From: Rhipidocladum racemiflorum
Lineage: Eukaryota > Streptophyta > Magnoliopsida > Poales > Poaceae
Direction: 5' to 3'
DNA: 64,000 bases
NCBI GenBank assembly: GCA_036346355.1
Contig: CM070588.1
Span: 16,477,914 to 16,541,913 of the forward strand
Position numbers and translations under genes: made by a program. Positions 1-12,100 of this stretch are shown here, piece by piece. Position 1 is the first letter of the stretch. Every line of letters starts with the position of its first letter. The notes beneath the pieces are model-generated. The model had not been told where the DNA came from. It worked only from the letters and a program-made list of their open reading frames with translations, and ran no database searches.

Positions 1-2964
1 TGCACCGGCCCGGTAATGTGCATCCGTAGCTACAGCCACAGAGGCCGCTAGTGGTCCCTACGGGCTCCCACTAGCCCATGACCTCCATATAGTAGGCACT
101 ACCGTTGTATTGGATAAACTTCCCCTCGATGCCTCGACGAGAAAGTCCGTAGAATTCACCGACGCCACAGGTGCATCCAAACCCCTTTGCCCTCCATTAA
201 TGCAAGATCGGATCCTTTTTCGCCGTACTAGGCTAAGGCCATCCCATACTGGCACATGTGGTTGCACGCATTAGGCTTAGCAATAGAACCAAGTTCAGTC
301 CTTAGGGTGACTCAGGCGAGATCTCCCAAACCCACTTGCTACAGTCACAGAGGATCGGCACCAGTGGCCCCACTGAGCACACACTAGCCCTCAACCTCCC
401 CATAGCAAGGGACCAACCCGAAACCCACCCATCCCGAACAAGCCATCGGCTTGACAACCAATCCGAAACCAAATCCAGTCCACCAACCGGAACCACTAAT
501 TGACCAACCAAAAACCATCTTCGAACCACCAATTATCTCGCCCGGGTCTAAACTCTCCAAGTTTTTCATTTTACTCACGCAACCATTCCCTTTTTCCAAC
601 GAAAACCCCGTCGCCAACCGAATTCGAACCAAATCCATTCACCCACCAAATTAGTTCCAGGGGTTTATAATTGAGAGTATCACGATCTCCTGCAACCAAT
701 TCTACTGCTCAACTAAGCATATGCAGTTATACTTCAATATCACCCTCTTGAAATTTATGAACATGTCCAACATAGGCTTAAGTCTGTCAAGGATCGCTAA
801 TAGAAAAAGATTAAGGTGATCTTCCGATTTTAGGTATACTACCAATTCCCACAAACTAACACTTTATTGAACATACCCGCATGCATAATACTTTTGGACA
901 ATCTGAATTTATGTTTTGCAATTATGGGGTTCAAGATGTTTAAAGGAGGTGCTTGCCTGTTTGCTCTTCGGTGAATTCAGTCTCCGGGACGTAGTCGGGA
1001 TCGTCGGCGACGTTCGACGCGTCTACGTCTACACGAAAAACAACAAAACCAAAATTATCGACCAAAATAGGCAAAGAAGCGATCAAATACCAATAAAAAT
1101 CAAAAACAGAAAGCGAGAACCTAATCGAAAAAGGAAATTCCAGAATTTTCCCAAAGGCCAGCAGTATCGTTGTTGATTGGGCGGTAGTGCCGCTCTCTGG
1201 CCGGCAGTACCAGCTACTGTTGGGCGATAGTGCCGCTCTGAGGTCGGCAGTACCGTCCAGCGAGCTCGGTAGTGCCGCTGAATGAAAACCGAAGTGGGGT
1301 GCTCTCTGGAAAATAACTACCAGCACACATATCTCGGTACTACCGCATGAGCAGCAGTACCGGCCATTTGGCCCGGTAGTGCCGGTCGCTAGAGAAGAAA
1401 AAGGGCACTCTCTGGTTTTAAACTACTGGTGAGTAAACCCCGGTAGTACCGGCCCCTCCAGCAATACCGCTCCAAGGCCTGCGGTAGTGCTGGTCTCCCT
1501 GAGAAAACTTTTCCAAAAAGTGGGGTTTCGCGCGGTCGAATTCGGAACTTCGACGTACATGCATGGATAGGTTCCTAGGGACCCATGGGACCAATTCACT
1601 TAGGGTTCGTCAAGTTTCGAGCTCATTTGCTCAAAATCTCGCTTTTTGGACCCGTTTTACTCCCGATAAAGACGTGAAAACAGATTTCAACCCAAAAAGT
1701 GTCGAAACTAGGGTTTCTTCGCGGCAACGGGTTCTATACTACACTAGGGACTCATACACGCTAGACTTGAGAGCTTTGGGGTTTCGGAGCACGATATCGC
1801 TCCGAATGCCCAAAGTGCAACTTTTGCAAATCTACCGAGGTAGCGGATTTGCAACACGTGCAATAGGTTCAGTAGTGCATTAGGGTCCTACACGATTGAG
1901 ATATCGACCGGATCCCTCAAAACATGATGATCAAATTTCTAAAACTCGAAAACCCGAATATACTCCCAAACCTGATTCTTATCCCGAATCGAGTTCAAAC
2001 TCGATTCTTCCGAAAGAATCGACCTTCAAGGCATAGTGAATATATTCGCGGGTCACTTCCTTGGTTTTTTGGAGCTAGGGCTTCAACGGGAAAGCTCCCA
2101 AGAACACGAGAAACGACGCTTTAGAGCGAATACGTTCACGAAAGGTAGATCAGGGTTTCCAGAACAACTCCATCATGCAAAAGGATTCTTCTAGCCTTGA
2201 CCTAGGTTTACCCACTAGGAAAAAAACAACACATCACAGAACTAAGGTTCCTAAGGACCAACTAGAAAGGGAGGAAGAGATACATGCTAAGGAGGGGCTA
2301 GGGTTTTCATCTACATCTAGGGTTTAAGCCCAACTCAAAACCCTACCTCCAATGAAGCTCCTTGACTGCTTGGAGACGCTTCTCCACCCTTGCTACTGCT
2401 TCCACTGGGCCTCCTTGAGCTCCACGCAATTAGAAATGGCGAGAACGAAGAGAGAGCTTCAATGGAGAGAGAGGAGGGAGAGGAGAGGAAGAAGAAGTGA
2501 TGAAGGAGGAGAAATGAGGTAGAGGAGGAGCACCTCCCAGGCGTCTTAGCAGTGAGGACGTGCACACAAACCGAGGCAAAGTGATAAACACGAGCACAGG
2601 ACAAAACCTGATGCTACGGCCGGCAGTACCGTGGGCAAAGCTGCGGTACTGCCGCCCAACGGCTGAAAGCTCTGGAATCGATGGTTTTCTCAATGGCTCT
2701 AGTTCAATGTCTAGAGGACCCTTGGAATAAGTTCAGATGATCCTAAAGAAGGTTTAAAAGATTGGGTCTGGGTTCTAACTTACACGATTTGCAAAAACAC
2801 CCAAAGGCGGATTCAGGAGCTCCGTTCTGGGAATCGTTCAAACGAAACAACAAAACAGAGCTCGAAGGCAAATAACTCCAAAATAAGATTCAAAAACTTT
2901 ACATAGCACTAATACACACTTAATTAGCCTAATTAAGATTAATTACAAAATCCAAGATGTTACA
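1..2964 (-). repeat. 3' LTR of T1 (cut by window edge)
   Basis: The inner boundary is precise. On the minus strand the LTR opens with TGTAACATCTTGG at 2964, directly after a polypurine tract. The whole stretch is repeated in the same orientation at 58888-61573 with only scattered differences, and more loosely at 10347-12562. Base 1 equals base 58888, so about 1.1 kb of this LTR lies left of the window. All short ORFs here are chance frames: they recur in each LTR copy and match no domain. Confidence 0.92.
1180..1500. repeat. Cluster of near-palindromic CGGTAGTACCG-like motifs in the T LTR
   Basis: About ten copies of an imperfect palindrome of the type CGGTAGTGCCG or CGGCAGTACC are packed here (for example near 1180, 1200, 1243, 1267, 1333, 1374 and 1441). 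Two more lie near 2621 and 2642. The cluster is kept in T2 (60065-60380) and partly eroded in the T1 5' LTR (11495-11690). Function unknown; a binding-site array or secondary structure in the LTR transcript are both possible. Confidence 0.6.
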
Positions 2965-2980
2965 ATCCTACCCCCCTTTG
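2965..2980 (-). other. Polypurine tract of T1
   Basis: Read on the minus strand this is a purine run centred on AAAGGGGGG, lying directly upstream of the LTR start TGTAACA at 2964. That is where plus-strand DNA priming takes place in LTR retrotransposons. Confidence 0.88.
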
Positions 2981-2999
2981 AAAAATCTCATCCCCAAGA

Positions 3000-3456
3000 T
3001 TAGCCAAACTCGGCAAAGAAGGAGGGGAACTCGGTTCTAAGATGATCTTCACGCTCCCAGGTGGCTTCATCCTGGGTGTGGTTACTCCACTGGACTTTGA
3101 GCATTTTGATGACTTGATTGCGAGTAAGACGTTCAGCTTCTTCAAGTATTTGGATTGGATGCTCGCCATACGATAGATCGGGTTGAAGATCGATCGTTTC
3201 CAATGGGGTAAGTTCTGTGGGTGCTCGAAGACATTTCTTCAGCTGTGACACATGGAATACATCGTGTACCTTGGAAAGCTGAGGTGGAAGTTCGAGTTGA
3301 TAAACAACTTCACCTTTCCTCGCAAGAATGCGGTATGGACCGACGTAACACGGCGCTAATTTCCCACTAACTTGGAATCAACGAGTACCTCGTAGCGGTG
3401 AGACTTTGAGATAGACAAAATCGCCTACGTCAAAACTTAGCTCGCGGCGACGATTA
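3000..3456 (-). pseudogene. T1 integrase C-terminal tail with chromodomain-like end
   Basis: The open frame 3000-3251 contains VSQLKKC-type text, then EHPIQILEEAERLTRNQ, VQWSNH and EATWERED. This is the arrangement of the C-terminal chromodomain-like region of chromovirus integrases, which guides integration to marked chromatin. The frame continues upstream toward the integrase core but meets a TGA at 3378-3380, where the reading frame suggests an arginine codon (CGA to TGA). The same TGA is at 61987-61989 in T2. Non-functional in this copy. Confidence 0.82.
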
Positions 3457-3867
3457 TCAGCATAGCCCTTTTGTCTCGATTGAGCTTCTTTTAGTCGAGC
3501 TCGGACCAGTTTGACATGATCTTCGGCTTCTTGGATCACAAGAGATCAAGAATTGTCTCTCACCGACTTCAGACCAGAATAGAGGTGTTCTGCACTTTCT
3601 TCCGTAAAGTGCTTCGAACGGTGACATCTTGAGGCTCGCTTGATAGCTATTGTTGTAGGAGAATTTAGCGAAGACTAAACACTTCTCCCATTTCATGCTA
3701 TAGGATAACACGCAAGCTCTTAGCATATCCTCTAGGACTTGATTTGTCCTTTCAGTTTGGCCATCGGTCGGAGGATGGTACGCTGTACTGAAAAACAATT
3801 TGGTACCAAGGAGTTCACGCAGATTTTTCCAGAACCGCGACGTGAATTGGGTTCCACGGTCTGACAC
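3457..3867 (-). pseudogene. T1 integrase catalytic core, distal half
   Basis: Contains SDRGTQFTSRFW (second catalytic Asp), STAYHPPTDGQTERTNQ (catalytic Glu of the DDE triad) and SFEALYGRKCRTP-like text. This is the standard second half of a gypsy integrase, which joins cDNA ends to chromosomal DNA. It is separated from the first half by a TGA at 3892-3894, where the frame implies CGA (Arg). The distal end reads off into an altered frame near 3540, where T1 and T2 differ by a short rearranged stretch. Confidence 0.9.
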
Positions 3868-3891
3868 AATGACTCTAGGAACACCATGTAG

Positions 3892-4371
3892 TCAGACTAT
3901 GTGGTTCAAGTATAGTTCTCCGAGTTTAGGCCCATTGTAGGTGGTATGGACCGGAATAAAATGAGCTACTTTTGATAATCGATCCACAATCACCCAAATG
4001 GAGTCATGGCCACTCGATGAATTCGGCAGGCCAGTGATGAAGTCCATGCCGACTTCATCCCACCTCCACTCTGGAATTTTCGAAGGCTGGGGCAATCCCG
4101 CAGGGCGTTGATGTTCCGCTTTCACTCGCCGACATACGTCGCAAATAGCGACGAATTCAGCGAAATCCTTTTTCATACCAGGCCACCAGAAACTTTCACG
4201 GAGATCCTGGTACATTTTTGTACTTCCAGGGTGGATCGAAAGAGGAGTATCATGAGCTTCTTTCAAGATCAATCGCTTGATCTCTGGGTCATTTGGGACG
4301 TAAAATTGTCGTCCTCGCATGACCATTCCATCGGCTCTCTCTGAAAACTCTGAAGGTGCGCTTTCCTTCAA
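3892..4371 (-). pseudogene. T1 integrase zinc-binding domain and first half of the core
   Basis: The HHCC zinc-binding module is visible: a histidine pair in HDTPLSIHPGSTKMYQ and the cysteine pair CDVC. It is followed by WRWDEVGMDFITGLP, which carries the first catalytic Asp. The frame ends at TGA 3892-3894, also present in T2. Upstream it would continue into RNase H but for a TAG at 4408-4410. T2 keeps CAG at that point (63018-63020), so this stop arose in T1 alone. Confidence 0.92.
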
Positions 4372-4407
4372 TTTGCGCTTGACTTTAGCCGCTTTCTCAT
4401 CAACGAG

Positions 4408-4821
4408 CTACGCGGCTAAAATTTGGGACTCAATAGTGGACTCTAGGGCTAAAGCTGCAACAAACCATTCTTGAACGACTCCAAGATTGAGTCTTCGAAA
4501 CTCATCTAGCAATTGAGGTTGACTGATGAAAGTCATCGCATTAATGGTATGCAGCTTGCGACTAAGGGCATCTACAACCACATTAGCTTTGCCTGGAAGA
4601 TAATGGATCCCCAGATCATGATCCTTGATCAGCTCCAACCATCTTCGCTGCCTCAAGTTCAGATCTAGTTGAGTGAAAAAGTAATTCAGGCTCTTGTGGT
4701 CAGTAAATATCTCACATCTATTTCCGATGAGATAATGGTGCCACCGTTTTAGAGCGTGAACTACTGCTGCCAATTCTAGATCATGAGTTAGATAGTTGGC
4801 TTCGTGAGAGTTCAATTATCA
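4408..4821 (-). pseudogene. T1 RNase H domain
   Basis: Carries NYLTHDLELAAVVHALKRW, CEIFTDHKSLNYFF, QRRWLELIKD and HYLPGKANVVVDALSRK. These are the RNase H landmarks of plant gypsy elements: the enzyme that removes RNA template and primers. Two consecutive stops sit at its N-terminal side, TAA 4816-4818 and TGA 4819-4821, where the frame implies Gln and Arg codons. Both also occur in T2 at 63426-63431, so they predate the split of the two copies. Confidence 0.9.
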
Positions 4822-4989
4822 TGAAGCATAAGCTACAACCTTGCCCTATTGCATCAGTACACAACCGAGACCCTTACGTGAAGCATCATAGTAAACATCA
4901 AAGCTCTTGTGTATGTCTGGTAAAACCAGAATCGGGGTAGAGGTAAGTCTTCCCTTCAATTCTTGAAAACTTGCCTCACAGGCTACTGA

Positions 4990-5858
4990 TCACTCAAATC
5001 TCTTTTCTTTCTCGAGTAGTTCCTTCAGTGGTTTAGCAACTTTGGAGAAATTCTCAATGAATCGCCGATAGTAACCAGCGAGATCGAGAAAACTCCGGAT
5101 CTCAGGAACAGTCCGTGGCTGCTCCCAAATAATCACATCCAGCACCTTGCTTGGATCAACTGCAACTCCACCTCCAGAAAGAACATGACCTAAGAATGCG
5201 ACTTCTTTGAGCCAGAACTCGCACTTACTGAACTTTGCATACAATTGATATTCGTGAAGCTTGTCGAGCACCTTCCGCAAATGATGTTCATGTTCTTGTT
5301 CACTTCTGAAGTAGATGAGGATGTCATCAATGAACACTACCACGAATTTGTCCAAGTACTCCATGAACACTTTATTCATGAGATTCATGAAGGTGGCAGG
5401 AGCATTAGTAAGACCAAATGAAACCAGGGTATACTTGTACAATCCGTAACGAGTAGTAAACGTAGTTTTCTGTATATCCTCCGGTCGATCTTAAGTTGAA
5501 AGTATCCGAGCCTCAAATCGATCTTAGAAAAGATCTGGGCTCCGCTCAACTGATCAAACAAATCGTCTATCCGAGGGAGAGGATACTTATTCTTGATTGT
5601 GACTTCGTTCAGTGAACGATAGTCGACGCACATGCGAAGACTACCGTCCTTCTTCTTAACGAAGAGCACTGGACTACCCCATGGTGAGGAGCTAGGACGG
5701 ATAAAACCCTTCACTAGCTGCTCTTTGAGTTGTTTCTTGAGCTCGATCAACTCATTTGAGGGCATCCGGTAGGGTTGCTTGGAGATTGGTGCTATTCCAG
5801 GTAGCAAATCGACGATGAACTCCAAGTCTCTGTCCGAAGGCAATCCCGGTAATTGTTC
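4990..5858 (-). pseudogene. T1 reverse transcriptase
   Basis: The N-terminal half (frame ending at 5385) has KGFIRPSSSPWGSPVLFVKKKDGSLR, VDYRSLNEVTIKNKYPLPRIDDLFDQL and FSKIDLR. The C-terminal half (frame 4990-5442) has the catalytic box FIDDILIY, then HLRKVLDKL, AKFSKCEFW and FLGHVLS. The two halves are in different frames, so a frameshift lies near 5450-5500. No active enzyme can be made from this copy. Confidence 0.92.
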
Positions 5859-5899
5859 AGGAAAGACATCCGGATACTCACAGACTACCAGTACTTGTC

Positions 5900-6400
5900 C
5901 CATCTCAGGAATAGAAAGGGAATGAAGAGAGGGTTTCTGCACGGTCAACTGACGGGAGTCGAAATAAACATGAATGCCATCTGGATTCACCAAGAAAATG
6001 GAATGATTGGCGCAATCAATGCGTCCTTGGTTCTTGGATAGCCAATCCATTCCTAGGATTACATTGAGTCCAGGTGTGTCAATCTGAATCAGATCTCCAC
6101 TAAACTTCACTCCTTCAATTTCGATTGGGACTCCTAGGCAAATACACTGAGCTCGAATTACTGAGCCAGGAGAATGAACCAACATATAATTGCCTAGAAG
6201 ACTAGTCTCAATCCCTTGATTCTTAACGAATCTTGAAGACACAAAAGAATGAGAAGCTCCTGAATCAAACAAAACCACAGTAGGAGCTGAATGCACAAGA
6301 AACGTACCGAGGACCACGTCTGGTGCATTACTCGCTTCCTCGGCTGTCACCAGGTTAAGACGGCCCTGACCGGCCAGCCTGATGTACCACATCCGGTTGC
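5900..6400 (-). pseudogene. T1 aspartic protease domain
   Basis: The frame 5385-6470 starts within gag-pol and holds VLFDSGASHSFVS, the retroviral-type aspartic protease active site (DSGA). It is followed by a G-x-D-W-L segment in VILGMDWLSKNQ. The protease cleaves Gag-Pol. This frame leads directly into the RT N-terminus, so protease and RT remain fused here until the frameshift near 5450-5500. Confidence 0.85.
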
Positions 6401-6544
6401 AGAATCTTGGGGACGACCTGGAGCGCTTTGAGCTGTAGGACGAGTCGGTAGGGGTCGACGATGCGGGCAAACGCTAGCAAAGTGCCCCACCTGACCACAA
6501 GCAAAGCAAGAAAGTGGTGTTGTCCTTTGCTGTCCTCCTTGCAT
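6347..6544 (-). pseudogene. T1 Gag zinc knuckle region
   Basis: The frame holds CFACGQVGHFASVCPH, a C-x2-C-x4-H-x4-C zinc knuckle typical of the nucleocapsid end of Gag, which binds the element RNA. The frame overlaps the start of the protease frame but is out of register with it and with the upstream Gag piece (6746-7141). Small indels separate these parts. Confidence 0.85.
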
Positions 6545-6745
6545 CTGCCCACCGTGGTTATAGGATTGAACCGCAAGTTGAGGGGCACGAGGAATAGGTC
6601 ATTGGGTTCTTGGAGGTGGCGAAGCGACTGACTGGACACTAACAACTTTCCCCGGGCGAGACCTTGATGGGCCTGCGCCGGCTGCTTTTTGGGCTAGGCA
6701 CTTCCGCTTTCGGCTGTCTGCAACGGCCTTAGCGCTGTCTTCCAC

Positions 6746-7141
6746 TCAGATCGCCTTATCCACCAACTCTTGAAGATTTGGGAAGTCAAGAGCTGCGAGG
6801 AAGTGCTTAATTTCTTCATTCAAGTGCTCCCGGAACAAAGCAATCTTCCGGGCCTCACTCGGGATCTCGTCGACGACATATCGAGTCAAGTAATTAAACT
6901 TGTGTAGATAATCCATGACAGACATGGATCCTTGCTTCAGATTATAGAATTCCCACTTCTTAATCTCCATCAAACTAGAGGGAATGTGCACTGCACGGAA
7001 GGCCTCTTTGAAATCCGCCCAAGTAATCATCTGTCCGGCGGGTCGAATGGCCTTAAAACTGTCCCACCATACTACTGCTGCTCCTTGGTGGTAATACGCA
7101 GCATACTGGACTTTCTCATCATCCGTGCATCTCGCAAGCAC
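6746..7141 (-). pseudogene. T1 Gag (Retrotrans_gag domain)
   Basis: Key text includes YYHQGAAVVWWDSF, ITWADFKEAFRAVHIP, WEFYNLKQGSMSVMDYL, FNYLTRY and FREHLNEEIKHFL. This matches the capsid part of plant gypsy Gag, which forms the virus-like particle. The frame ends at 6746 just before the basic linker and zinc knuckle. A further short Gag N-terminus appears as the tail of the frame 7448-7576, where MPRTRPVRAIMAEGMARNEL looks like the likely protein start. Confidence 0.85.
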
Positions 7142-7576
7142 AAGTTTGCATTCGACATCACGGAGCTAATCATCAGCGTCCAAAGGATCAGTCGCGGATG
7201 AAAAGTTCGGTGGGCGAGTTCGTTGGAACTCCGCTAGTCGAGTCTGGGGTTGCATCGCTGCCACACCACCATAAGCAGTGGCGCCCAGATTATCTGAATT
7301 TCGCACTAATCACTCGAGCAAACGAGTCTACATCACCAATACTTGAGCCATGGACGGAGGAGCAGGCAACTCCTCACTCTGTGCTTCCTGGCGACCATGT
7401 GATGCCGACACCGGCTCATTAGAATGCCGTGATACATGGCTATGAGATCACTGTGGCGATGGATCATGAAGTGAGGGGTTCGTCTCTACTGCGGCCGGAT
7501 TCAGCTCATTCCGCGCCATACCCTCGGCCATAATCGCACGGACTGGCCGCGTCCTCGGCATCTTGTTAGACACAAA

Positions 7577-9125
7577 TGTTCCACAGCGTGAACAACAGGC
7601 GCACTTCGAGAAATGAGATGACATAATTGAATCACTGTGGAAAACATAAGCATGCAACAAGATTCGTGACAACACAAGACTATCAAGCATGCATTGCAGT
7701 GAAAGGATTGCATCTACGATAGATTTACGGACGATGACAAAGCACGTCTTTTCGCGATACAGAGGTCTTATAATACATCATCCTCCCACTAACGCAAGTT
7801 CCCACAAACCTCTGTACAAAAAAATTACGTCACCAGCCAGCTCGTATCTATGACAAAAGCGAGCTTTAGTACTACCTATTACACAGAGTACTCAGAAGAT
7901 CTGGAGCTACACATCACCACCGTTCTTGGTAGGTGCAACAGAAGTGCTTGGTGCTGCAGAAGGAGTAGACGACTCCACCGGGTACATCAGCTCATACTCA
8001 CGGCCGCCGAAAAGGAGATTCCGGCCAGCGCTGCACTCGGCAGCTCAGGGTGCAGGTGAGACCACGGCGTTAGCTCTTGCCTCGCCGGACATCCTGGCGT
8101 TGTGGGAGACCCGGCGGTAGGATCCGTAAGGGCGAGGAAGTTCCTCTGCCCGGCTCAAGCTCATCGTGCTCCCGTAGATCATCTCGGTGGTGAAGAAGCC
8201 ATGGTTGACAAAGCGGTGCCATATGGCTCTCCACGCTGAAATCTGACGGCGACCAAAGCTCATCCGGAGGCGAGCGGATACCTATCGGCGGCTACGCACA
8301 TACCCGACTGTAAGCCTCCACAAGATCCATCAAAGGGTTTACCTATGCATAGAGGTTTACATGGCGATCCGACTCACGAGAGGACAACTAGGAAACATCT
8401 GTGACATCTCGGTAGGTCAAAGCGGAGTCGAAAAATCGCCATGTATCGCCCCGTAAGCAATGATGTGAGAGGACTCAAGGTACCATGATAAAGCGCGTCT
8501 GCTCTCCTGCGTGGCGACCACGAATGGTGACCTCTGCCACAAAGAGAGGATGCTAGGCTAAGTCCAGCACTTGAGATCATGTACTCCGGCTCGATTGAAC
8601 CAAACATGGCGCATCATCGCCCAAAGTCGCTGAACAAACCCTCTAAGATAACGCGTGTGTAATAGGGGTTCCCAGCGTCGAGCATCTAAAAGCAAGAAAA
8701 GGAACCAGTTAGCAAGACCTTTACGGATATGGACCAAAAGAGATAAGAAATGATACAACTACCACACAAATCAACTATAGGAGTCACAACCTAAAGCCTT
8801 AGTCCTATCCTTATGCAATGCATAACTAGCTGTTGAAATATGTAAGACTCCCCAAATTCTATCTCTAAGATTCGAGTGAGAAAAGGGAATAGAATAGATG
8901 CCATGTTCTAGCTCCACTCCTACCCCAGAAATCAAGAGTTGAAGATTAGCTAAGATAAAATTCATTTTGAAGGTTCAAAATCAGAAAAGATGCTATTGAA
9001 GGGAAAAGAATAGCATTCTACCATTTCACAATTAAGAATACTATATTAAGATAACTTTCCAGAGGAAAAATCATTCCTTAATTCTATTGACTAACTATCC
9101 AAATTATCCTTTCAGCTTTTGCATA
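7577..9125 (-). other. T1 untranslated leader between primer site and gag
   Basis: About 1.5 kb between the primer-binding site and the probable Gag start. All frames are short and match no domain. T2 is cut before this region, so no second copy is available for comparison. Nothing else recognised. Confidence 0.6.
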
Positions 9126-9137
9126 GCTCTGATACTA
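9126..9137 (-). other. T1 primer-binding site (tRNA-Met type)
   Basis: The minus strand reads TAGTATCAGAGC, one base off the common plant primer site TGGTATCAGAGC complementary to initiator tRNA-Met. It lies between the leader and the 5' LTR, as expected. Confidence 0.88.
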
Positions 9138-9138
9138 C

Positions 9139-12100
9139 GTCTATCGTGGGGGCTCAGCCTTTATATGATAACTCGGGTACTCTGATTCGTCAAGCGGAAT
9201 TAACTCAGCAGTCATTAATCCGATTACTAGTCACAAACCATACCGACTGAGGCCAATTGGTCGGCAATACTTGAGGCAAGTGTATGTGCCAACTGATTGA
9301 TCCCAACTCGAGCTTCCACCCTTGTCGTGTGAATAATCTCTTTGGTTCCACTGACAGGTGATGGTCGGTACCCACACGTTGTCATACAAGACGGTTCATA
9401 TCCACACAAAAGCAAATATATTACATTCGAAAGATAAAGTTATTACACCATTCCATAATTACAAGTATGGCCTCGCAGCCGACACGTTGTCAGTAGTTCA
9501 GTACCCACACGTTGTCATACAAGACGGTTCATATCCACACAAAAGCAAATATATTACATTCGAAAGGTAAAGTTATTACACCATTCCATAATTACAAGTA
9601 TGGCCTCATGGCGAAACAAGTCAAAAGAACCAATGAACATCGTTGAAGTCCAAAAGAAAAGCAGCGCGATGTGCCTTCACCCACGAGCAAGCGGCTAGAA
9701 GGAACCCAGCTAACCTTCAGCGGAATCGTTAGCGTTTTCAACGTACTGCGACTCATTTGGCACATCTTCGTTCTTACCTGCTCCATCTTCCTCTGACCAA
9801 AATCCGTTCAACAAATGGTGAGTACACGTATGTCCTCGCAATACTTTAGTGTATCGAAATTATATAAACAGAAATGCAAGTTATGGCAAGGATAATCAGG
9901 TTTCTACACTAAGTCTTTTGAGCATAGAGCAAGTTTTATTTTCAATAAGATACTAGTTTCAACATTGGCAGTTGTCAAAGGGATTTCTAAAAACGTTTCA
10001 AAGCAAGCATCAATATTCAACCTTTAAGCCGAAATCAACACCTATAAAAACCTTTTTCCATCTCAACCTTACCATACCATACTACCGAATCCACGACCAA
10101 GAACCATTCACCAAAGCAAACCATTTTTCAAATCACCCACTCCAAAATTCTATACTTGATAGTTCTTCCCAAGCTACTCTTGACCATGAGCACGGCTAAT
10201 CGATTAGTTTAGTTATCTCAGCAAAGCCTGTACACTGTACCCACATGACACGTTATAGAAATCATGTCAACCATGCCACACAATACCAAAAGTACCCATT
10301 TTGCTAGAAAGTGACGGAACCTTTCGAGAGATCAGAGTTCAAATCTTGCACCGGCCCGGTAATGTGCATTCGTAGCTACAGCCACAGAGGCCGCTAGTGG
10401 TCCCTACGGGCTCGCACTAGCCCACGCCCTTCCTGTAGTAGGCACTACTGTTGTATTGGGTAAACTTCCCCTCGATGCCTCGACGAGAAAATCCCTAGAA
10501 TGCACCGACGCCACAAGTGCATCCAAACCCCTTTGCCCTCCAGTAATGCAAGATCGGATCCCTTTTCCCCGCACTAGGCTAAGGCCATCCCATACTGGCA
10601 CATGTTGTTGCACGCATTAGGCTTAGCAATAGCACCAAATTCAGTCCTTAGGGTGACTCGGCGAGATCTCCCTAACCCACTTGCTACAGCCACGGAGGAT
10701 CGGCACTAAGCCCCACTGAGCACACACTAGCCCTCAACCTCCCCATAGCAAGGGACCAACCGAAACACATCCTTCAGGAACAAGCCACAAGCTTGACAAC
10801 CTGTCAAAACCAAATCCAGTCAACCAAGCTGGAACCACTAATTGACCAACCAAAAACCTTCTTGAACCACCAATTATCTACTTTGGGTCTAAACTCTCCA
10901 AGTTTTCCATTTTACTCATGCAACCATTCCCTTTTCCATGAAAACCCCATCGCCAACGAATTCGAACCAAATCCATTCACCCACCAAATTAGTTTTAGGG
11001 GTTTATAATTGAGAGTATCACGATCTCCTACAACCAATTCTCTTGCTCAACTAAGCATATGATGTTATACTTCAATATTACCCTCTTGACATTTATGAAC
11101 ATGTCAACATAGGCTTAAAGTCTCAGGATCGCTAATAGAAAAAGATTAAGGTGATCTTAGATTTTAGGTATCCTACCAATTCCACAAACTAACACTTTAT
11201 CGAACATACGCATGCATAATAGTTTTGGACAATCTGAATTTATGTTTTGCAATTATGGGGTTCAAGATGTTCAAGGAGATGCTTGCCTGTTGTTCATCGG
11301 TGAATTCGGTCTCAGGGGACGTAGTTAGGATCGTCGGCGGCGTTAAATCGGCGATCTACGTCTACAAGCATCAAAACCAAAATTATCGACCAAAATAGGC
11401 AAAGAAGTGATCAAATGCCAATAAGAATCGAAAACGAGCGAGAACCTAATCGAAAAATTCGAATTTTCTAAGGCGGCGATCTGGGGTGTTGGTTGGGCGG
11501 TAGTGCCGCTCTGGCGGCGTGCACCTCTTGTTGGGTGGTAGTGCCGCTCTGAGGCGGCGTACCGATCGGTGAGCTTAGTATTACAAGCGGCCAGAGGCAA
11601 AGTAAGTGCTCTCACGGAAAATAACTCTGGCACACATATCCGGTACTACCGCATGAAGCGGTAGTATCGACCATTTAACCCGGTAGTGCCGGTCATGAAA
11701 GAATAAAAAAGGGCACTCTAGTTTTCACAACTGGGGTGAATAAACCCCGATAATCTTGGCCCCTCCGGCGATCTGGCTCCAAGGTGTGCGATGAGTGCAG
11801 GTCTCCGGAAAACTTTTCCAAAAAGTGGGGTTTCGCGCGGTCGAATTCGGAACTTCGATGTACATGCATGGATAGGTTCCTGGGGACCCATGGGACATAT
11901 TCACGCAAGTTTTGTCAAGTTTCGAGCTCATTTGCTCAAAATCTCGTATTTTGGACCCTTTCTACTCCCGATAAAGACGCGAAAACGGATTTCGACACAA
12001 AAAGTGTCGAAACTCGGGTTTCTTCACAGCAACGGGTTCTATACTGCACTAGGGACTCATACACGCTAGACTTGAGAGCTTTGGGGTTTCGGAGCACGAT

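Noticed and set aside
302..654. Small ORFs repeated at 302-654 and 59189-59541
   Set aside because: They recur because the LTR is duplicated. The third LTR copy (10650-11000) breaks them, so there is no coding constraint.
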